From NCBI GenBank assembly GCA_013911975.1, contig JACESF010000040.1, positions 1 to 37,221 on the forward strand: a stretch of DNA of 37,221 nucleotides, read 5' to 3'. The stretch is from Hyphomicrobiales bacterium (GTDB lineage: Bacteria; Pseudomonadota; Alphaproteobacteria; Rhizobiales; Xanthobacteraceae). A program made the position numbers and the translations under genes. The number at the start of each line of letters is the position of its first letter. Positions within the stretch are counted from its first letter, which is position 1. The notes beneath the pieces were generated by a model. The model had not been told where the DNA came from. It did not search any database and saw only the letters and a program-made list of their open reading frames with translations. Positions 32,872 to 37,221 of the stretch are shown here, piece after piece.

Positions 32872-35800
32872 TTAAAACTGGACTGCGAAACGCGCACTTA
32901 ATTCCTGGGACAGGTAATTGTCGCCGATATCCGCCTTGTATTCGGCCCGCACTTCGTAGCCGCGCAGGTCGAACAGCTGGAGGCCGGCGGAGAGGTTCAC
33001 CAGCGTTCCCGGAATGGTGGTCTGGGTGGTGAAGGCCGCGATGGCATCGCTCGCCTCCACGAAGGTCACGTCGATGGGCATGCTGTCCTTCGCGAAGAAG
33101 GTCATGCCCACGGAGGCGTAGGGGCGCAGCCAGAGGCTCGGGGACAGGTCCACCCGGCCGCCCAGCTCCAGGTTGGGGCTCACCGCGAAATTCACCTGCG
33201 CGGCCGAGGCGAAGTCCAGCGTGGGGCCGGTGCCGTTCTCCTGGTAGGCGGGCATGTAGGTGTAGATGACGTCGAGATCCACATAGGGCTTCAGGTACCA
33301 GGCCGCGTGCGCGAACTCGTAGCTGGCGCGGAACCGGCCACCCGCCGTCATGACGTTGGCGGTGCCCTGGGACGTGAAGACGCCGTCGCCCGCATCCACC
33401 ACGCGGTCGGTCTGGTAATTGCCGTAGCCCAGGTGCCCCGAGAGGGCGAACAGCCACGGGCCGATCTGGTGCTTCAGCGAGAGCGCCGCGTCGAAGCCGT
33501 TGCCCTCGGTGGCGGACGCCCCATCCGCGCTGTTCAGCCAGGATTGCGAGAAGCCGGCGGTGGCGCCGACGAACCAATTGTCGATCACCTCCCGCTGGGC
33601 GCCCACGCGATAGGTCACGGCGCTCTGGTCGTAGCCGGACACGTCGGGCGAACTGGTCTGCTGGGTCCAGGTGCCGATGATGCGCGCCCAGGCGCAGTCG
33701 CTCTCCTGCATGAGCGTGCCGGAGCCCTCGAAAACCGGGCAGCTCAGGGCCGCATGCATGGAGGTGCGGGCATTCAGCGTCTGGGAGGTGAGGCTGCTGG
33801 AGGATTCCTCCGGCACCAGCGCGTCGATGCCCTGCATGTAGTCGCCCGCGCTTTCGGCACCGGCGAACGCACCGAAGAGGCTGGCGAAGTCCGGATCCAC
33901 GGCGCCGGAGCGCCACACATCCTGGAGATAGCGCATGACGGAGCGTTCGGAATCGGTCGCGGCAAGGCCCCGCACTGGCTCGAACCGCGCGTCGGGCGTC
34001 AGGTCGAGATTGGAGCCGTTGCGCTGCACCGACCAGACGAAGGGCGAGCCCGCCGCGCCGCCCGCCGCCATGCCGCCGGACAGGGTTCCCGTGGCGGTGA
34101 GGATACGGAAGGTCTCGGGACGGAGCCCGCCTTCCACGTTCACGTCCACCCGGCCGGACAGGACCGCGTTGCCCCGGATGGTGAGCACATCGCTCCTGGC
34201 GGCGCCCGCCTGCGGCGTGGAATTCACGTCCACCGCCAGCACGCCGCCCGCGCCCTGCTGGAAGGTGGCGGCGCGCACGGTCGTCGTGCCGATGGTGCCC
34301 TGGCCCGCCAGCGCGAACACGCCGTCATTGGCCACCGTGCCGGCCCGGCCCACATCCACGAGGCCGCCCGCATTGCTCTGGTAGAAGCCGGTATTGGCGA
34401 AGCTGTTCACCTCGCCCCGGTCCGCATAGCCCGCCACGAGATTGACGTCGCCGAAAAGCTGCCCGGCATTCGTCACCTGCTCGCTGCCGAACGTGCCCTG
34501 GATGGCGGTGCCGGACAGGGCGCTGACGACGGCGCCCTTGGACAGGGTAATGACGTTGGGCTTCAGCCCGGACAGGTCGGCCGTGCCGCCCTCCACCCGG
34601 ATCGCGGCACCCGCCCCGGAGCCGCCCAGCAGCGTGCCGCTGGTCTCGATGGTGATGATGCCGCCCTTGCGGGTGGGATCGAGCGCGCCGCGCGTGTCCT
34701 GCACGCCGCTCTGGGCGAGGATGGCGTAGGCGTCGGCGCCCGTGGCCCAGATCCCGCCGCGCAGGGAGATGGAAATGTCGCCGCCCGCGCCCGTCACGGT
34801 GCTGCGGGTCTTGCCGCCGGTGGGCGCGGCGAAGCCGGTGCCGTTCACATCGGTCAAGAGGCCGCCGCCGCCGCCGAGGCTCTGGGCGAGGATGCCGTGG
34901 GCCTGGGTGCCGGAGGTGAAGATGTTCACCGTGTCCGTGGCGGGCGCCGTCCCGTCCATGCCGATGGTGATGGCCCCGCCATTGCCGCTCGCCCGGTCGT
35001 CGGCCAGGAGCTGCACATTCTGTCCGAGCGCATTGGCGATGACGCCGAGCCCACCATAGCCGCCGCCGCCGCCCACGGACTGGGCGAAGACGGCGGTGGC
35101 ATAGTCGCCATGGGTGGTGATGTCGGCCAAGCCGGAGAACGTGACGGCGACCGCGCCGCCATTGCCCGCGACACCGCCCTTGCCGCCCAGTTGCACGGAA
35201 TAATTGATGAGGCCCGCGGTGCTGGCGTCGCCGCCGAGCCCGCCGCCGCCGCCCACCGACTGGGCGAAGATGCCGAAGGCGCCCGCGCCCCGGGTCTCGA
35301 TCCCGCCGGAATGGGCCACGCTTACCGCGCCGCCATTGCCCCCGCCCACACCGCTGCCGCCCAGCGCGAAGCCGACGCCCGGGGCCACGAGGTTGGAAGG
35401 GTTGTCCTGAACCTTGCCGCCCTCCATGAGGCCGGCGGCGGCGAGGATGGCATAGAGGGCGTCCAGCGCCTCCTTCTCGTCCGCGCTCTCGGCGAGCACG
35501 CCCGCCGCGCCGGGATCGGCCCGGGTCAGCAGCACAGCGCCGCCGCCCCCGCCCACGCTCTGCGCCACCACGGCGTGAGCCTCGCGCCCCTGCGTGAGGA
35601 TGGTGCCGGAATTGGTGACATCCACCTTGCCGCCCGCCGAGCTGTTGCCCCCGCTTCCGCCCAGCTTCACGTCGGCGGACAGGCTCACCGTATTGGCGCT
35701 GGTGGCCGCCGCGCCCACGCCGCCGCCGCCGCCCACGCTCTGCGCGAACAGGCCGATGGCCCCGGCGCCGCTCGTGGCGATGCTGCCGCTATTGGTGGCG

Positions 35801-37221
35801 GTGACGGCGCCACCCGCGCCGCCGTCACCGCCCGTCCCCCCCACGGAGAGGTTGAGATTCCACAGATTGTCGCCGGTGGCCGTGGCCGAGCCCGCGACGC
35901 CGCCGCCGCCGCCCACGGACTGGGCGAACACGCCCCAGCTACTGGCACCGAGCGTCTCGATGGCGGCCGCGTTGTCGACGGTCACAGCGCCGCCCGCGCC
36001 CCCCTTGCCGCCGGACCCGCCGACGACCTGATTGACCGTGACGGCGAGGAACTCCTCCTTCTTCTTGGACGACACCTTCGCGTATTGGCTCTTGATGCTG
36101 TCCTTGAGCGACTTGAGGAGCGACTTGATCTCCGCGTTCAGCGCGGACTGGATGATGAACTCGGCCGCCGACTTGTCGTTGTTGATGAGCGCCTTCAGGC
36201 CCTTCAGCACGTCCTTGGCATAGCCCATCTTCTCCTGGGCCGCGCTTTTGGGGTCGAAGAAGCCCGCCGTCGCGCGCTTCTGGTCCGGGTCGCCCAACAG
36301 CTTCGTCAACACGTCGTTGGATTTCAGCAACGTGTCGGTGAACTTGAACACCGTGTCCGACGTCGCCTTCACGGCGGAGGGCTCGCCCGAGGACTTGGAG
36401 ACGGCCTTCTCCTTGGTGGCGAGCGCGCCGCCCGAGCCGCCGCCGCCGCCCACCGACTGCGCGAACACCGCCACCGCGCCCGCGCCTTCCGTGCGCACCA
36501 GGCCGGTATTGGTGACGGTGACTTTGCCGCCCGCTCCGCCATCGCCGCCGATGCCGCCGATGTTGAGATTGCTGCTGGCGGTGCCGCCCTTGCCGCTGGA
36601 GAGGAAGCCTTCCCCGCGCCCGCCGCCGCCGCCCACCGACTGCGCGAAAATGCCCTTGGAATTGTCACCCGTGGTGAGCAGGGACCCGCTGTTGGTGACG
36701 TCCACGCCGCCGCCCGCGCCGCCCTTCCCGCCCGAGCCGCCGATCCGGTACTGGATGGTGAAGCTGTCCGCCAGCGGAAGCGCGCCGTTGACGATGGTCG
36801 CCGCACCTTCCTTCACCGAGCCGAACCCGGAGGGAACCCAGGCGGAATTGCTGGACGACTTGTCCTTCCAGGAGAGGCCCGCCGCCGCCGAGGCGTCCGC
36901 CGTGCCGCCGTCGCCGCCGCCGCCGCCGGTGCTCTGGGCAACGATGGCATGGGCGAAGCTGCCGTGGGTTTCCACGATGCCGCCGATCAGCGTGCCCGCA
37001 CTCGTGACCGTGCCCACATTCTTGACGGTGACGGTGCCGCCGGAGCCGCCGCCTCCGCCCCAGCCGCCCACGCCCACATTCACCGCCACGTTGGCATAGA
37101 GGCTGAGCAGGTCGGCCACCGTGTCGGCCGAGCCGCCCGAGCCGCCGCCGCCGCCTACGCTCATGGCCTCGATGCCGGTGCCCTTGCGGCCCTGCGTGGT
37201 GACGCTGGCGGTATTGGTGAC
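32872..37221 (-). CDS. Giant glycine-rich autotransporter (type Va), 5' end outside the window
   Basis: The frame is open from the right window edge to a TAA at 32872, giving at least 1449 residues without a start. The passenger consists of irregular repeats, each with a beta-strand turn such as VTNSGSI/VDVTNSG, then (G)xFAQSV and a GGGGG block; ten such Gly5 blocks are visible. A lysine-rich helical insert without Gly repeats interrupts them (36050-36420). After the passenger a stalk (VRAATFQQGAGGVLAVDVN is typical of autotransporter-associated repeats) leads to a C-terminal ~280-residue beta-barrel beginning near WARIIGTWTQQ and ending ELSARFAVQF, with the terminal Phe needed for outer-membrane insertion. 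The likely role is a surface adhesin. A Cys pair (ALSCPVF and ESDCAW) lies just before the barrel. It is upstream of the sedolisin on the same strand. Confidence 0.9.
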   Translation of the reverse strand, partial: VTNTASVTTQGRKGTGIEAMSVGGGGGSGGSADTVADLLSLYANVAVNVGVGGWGGGGGSGGTVTVKNVGTVTSAGTLIGGIVETHGSFAHAIVAQSTGGGGGDGGTADASAAAGLSWKDKSSSNSAWVPSGFGSVKEGAATIVNGALPLADSFTIQYRIGGSGGKGGAGGGVDVTNSGSLLTTGDNSKGIFAQSVGGGGGRGEGFLSSGKGGTASSNLNIGGIGGDGGAGGKVTVTNTGLVRTEGAGAVAVFAQSVGGGGGSGGALATKEKAVSKSSGEPSAVKATSDTVFKFTDTLLKSNDVLTKLLGDPDQKRATAGFFDPKSAAQEKMGYAKDVLKGLKALINNDKSAAEFIIQSALNAEIKSLLKSLKDSIKSQYAKVSSKKKEEFLAVTVNQVVGGSGGKGGAGGAVTVDNAAAIETLGASSWGVFAQSVGGGGGVAGSATATGDNLWNLNLSVGGTGGDGGAGGAVTATNSGSIATSGAGAIGLFAQSVGGGGGVGAAATSANTVSLSADVKLGGSGGNSSAGGKVDVTNSGTILTQGREAHAVVAQSVGGGGGAVLLTRADPGAAGVLAESADEKEALDALYAILAAAGLMEGGKVQDNPSNLVAPGVGFALGGSGVGGGNGGAVSVAHSGGIETRGAGAFGIFAQSVGGGGGLGGDASTAGLINYSVQLGGKGGVAGNGGAVAVTFSGLADITTHGDYATAVFAQSVGGGGGYGGLGVIANALGQNVQLLADDRASGNGGAITIGMDGTAPATDTVNIFTSGTQAHGILAQSLGGGGGLLTDVNGTGFAAPTGGKTRSTVTGAGGDISISLRGGIWATGADAYAILAQSGVQDTRGALDPTRKGGIITIETSGTLLGGSGAGAAIRVEGGTADLSGLKPNVITLSKGAVVSALSGTAIQGTFGSEQVTNAGQLFGDVNLVAGYADRGEVNSFANTGFYQSNAGGLVDVGRAGTVANDGVFALAGQGTIGTTTVRAATFQQGAGGVLAVDVNSTPQAGAARSDVLTIRGNAVLSGRVDVNVEGGLRPETFRILTATGTLSGGMAAGGAAGSPFVWSVQRNGSNLDLTPDARFEPVRGLAATDSERSVMRYLQDVWRSGAVDPDFASLFGAFAGAESAGDYMQGIDALVPEESSSSLTSQTLNARTSMHAALSCPVFEGSGTLMQESDCAWARIIGTWTQQTSSPDVSGYDQSAVTYRVGAQREVIDNWFVGATAGFSQSWLNSADGASATEGNGFDAALSLKHQIGPWLFALSGHLGYGNYQTDRVVDAGDGVFTSQGTANVMTAGGRFRASYEFAHAAWYLKPYVDLDVIYTYMPAYQENGTGPTLDFASAAQVNFAVSPNLELGGRVDLSPSLWLRPYASVGMTFFAKDSMPIDVTFVEASDAIAAFTTQTTIPGTLVNLSAGLQLFDLRGYEVRAEYKADIGDNYLSQELSARFAVQF
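34865..37221 (-). repeat. Coding repeats of the autotransporter passenger (Gly5 blocks)
   Basis: On the plus strand, five-codon GCC blocks (CCGCCGCCGCCGCCC-like) followed by ac(g/c)GACTGGGCGAA or a close variant recur at about 34860, 35060, 35250, 35540, 35725, 35905, 36435, 36620, 36920 and 37145. They encode AQSVGGGGG and variants. Spacing is irregular (roughly 170-550 bp), so this is a diverged protein repeat, not a tandem array. Confidence 0.8.

Noticed and set aside
34865..37221. GC-rich tandem pattern that could be taken for a CRISPR or satellite array
   Set aside because: The units have irregular spacing, lie in one continuous reading frame and encode the Gly5 repeats of the autotransporter.
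1..37221. tRNA, rRNA, insertion sequences or prophage genes
   Set aside because: No cloverleaf-like sequence, transposase or integrase motif, or matching terminal repeat was found on reading both strands.

Overview
The window is very GC-rich, with strong G/C preference at third codon positions and GTG starts. It carries a complete cbb3 oxidase locus behind an FNR/FixK-type box and short CGTCATGCCCGG-type intergenic palindromes. Together these suggest a free-living or plant-associated alphaproteobacterium, most likely a Hyphomicrobiales such as a Xanthobacteraceae member. That assignment is an inference from style and gene content; no rRNA or marker gene is present.

Layout. 1-4021 (mostly minus): a TauE/SafE permease cut by the window edge, an MBL-fold hydrolase, a DinJ/YafQ-type toxin-antitoxin pair with its own operator, and the Entner-Doudoroff dehydratase edd. 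4222-5205 (plus): a GAF-GGDEF diguanylate cyclase. 5362-14444 (plus): an FNR/FixK box followed by ccoNOQP, ccoGHIS and a translationally coupled CcoA-like copper importer, so the oxidase, its assembly factors and both copper-handling proteins form one block. 14445-20081 (minus): small intergenic palindromes, a 72-aa hypothetical, a class A beta-lactamase in an operon with an aldo/keto reductase, a benzoylformate-decarboxylase-like ThDP enzyme and a lipoprotein alpha/beta hydrolase. 20435-26783 (plus): a three-gene biosynthetic unit made of a Pls-type single-module NRPS, a basic amino-acid antiporter-like permease and an Sfp-type phosphopantetheinyl transferase. 27003-29862 (plus): a 7TM histidine kinase and an OmpR-type regulator. 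29981-37221 (minus): a sedolisin (S53) protease with a DUF4114-like tail, downstream of a giant glycine-rich autotransporter that runs off the window.

The most notable points are these. (1) A 56-bp in-frame inversion inside ccoP, bounded by two 8-bp CCGCGCGG palindromes, scrambles 19 residues just before the first haem; the family-like linker sequence is found on the opposite strand. (2) The Pls-like synthetase/antiporter/PPTase unit has the architecture of epsilon-poly-L-lysine synthetase and an acidic adenylation pocket, and predicts a membrane-made cationic homopolymer or isopeptide in a proteobacterium. (3) The MFS gene overlapping ccoS carries the exact MxxxM/HxxxM spacing of the CcoA copper importer. 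(4) The ThDP enzyme lacks the catalytic His281 of benzoylformate decarboxylase and has a changed pocket residue, so its annotated substrate is doubtful.

Functional assignments rest on motifs read by eye and on remembered family sequences; no database search was possible.
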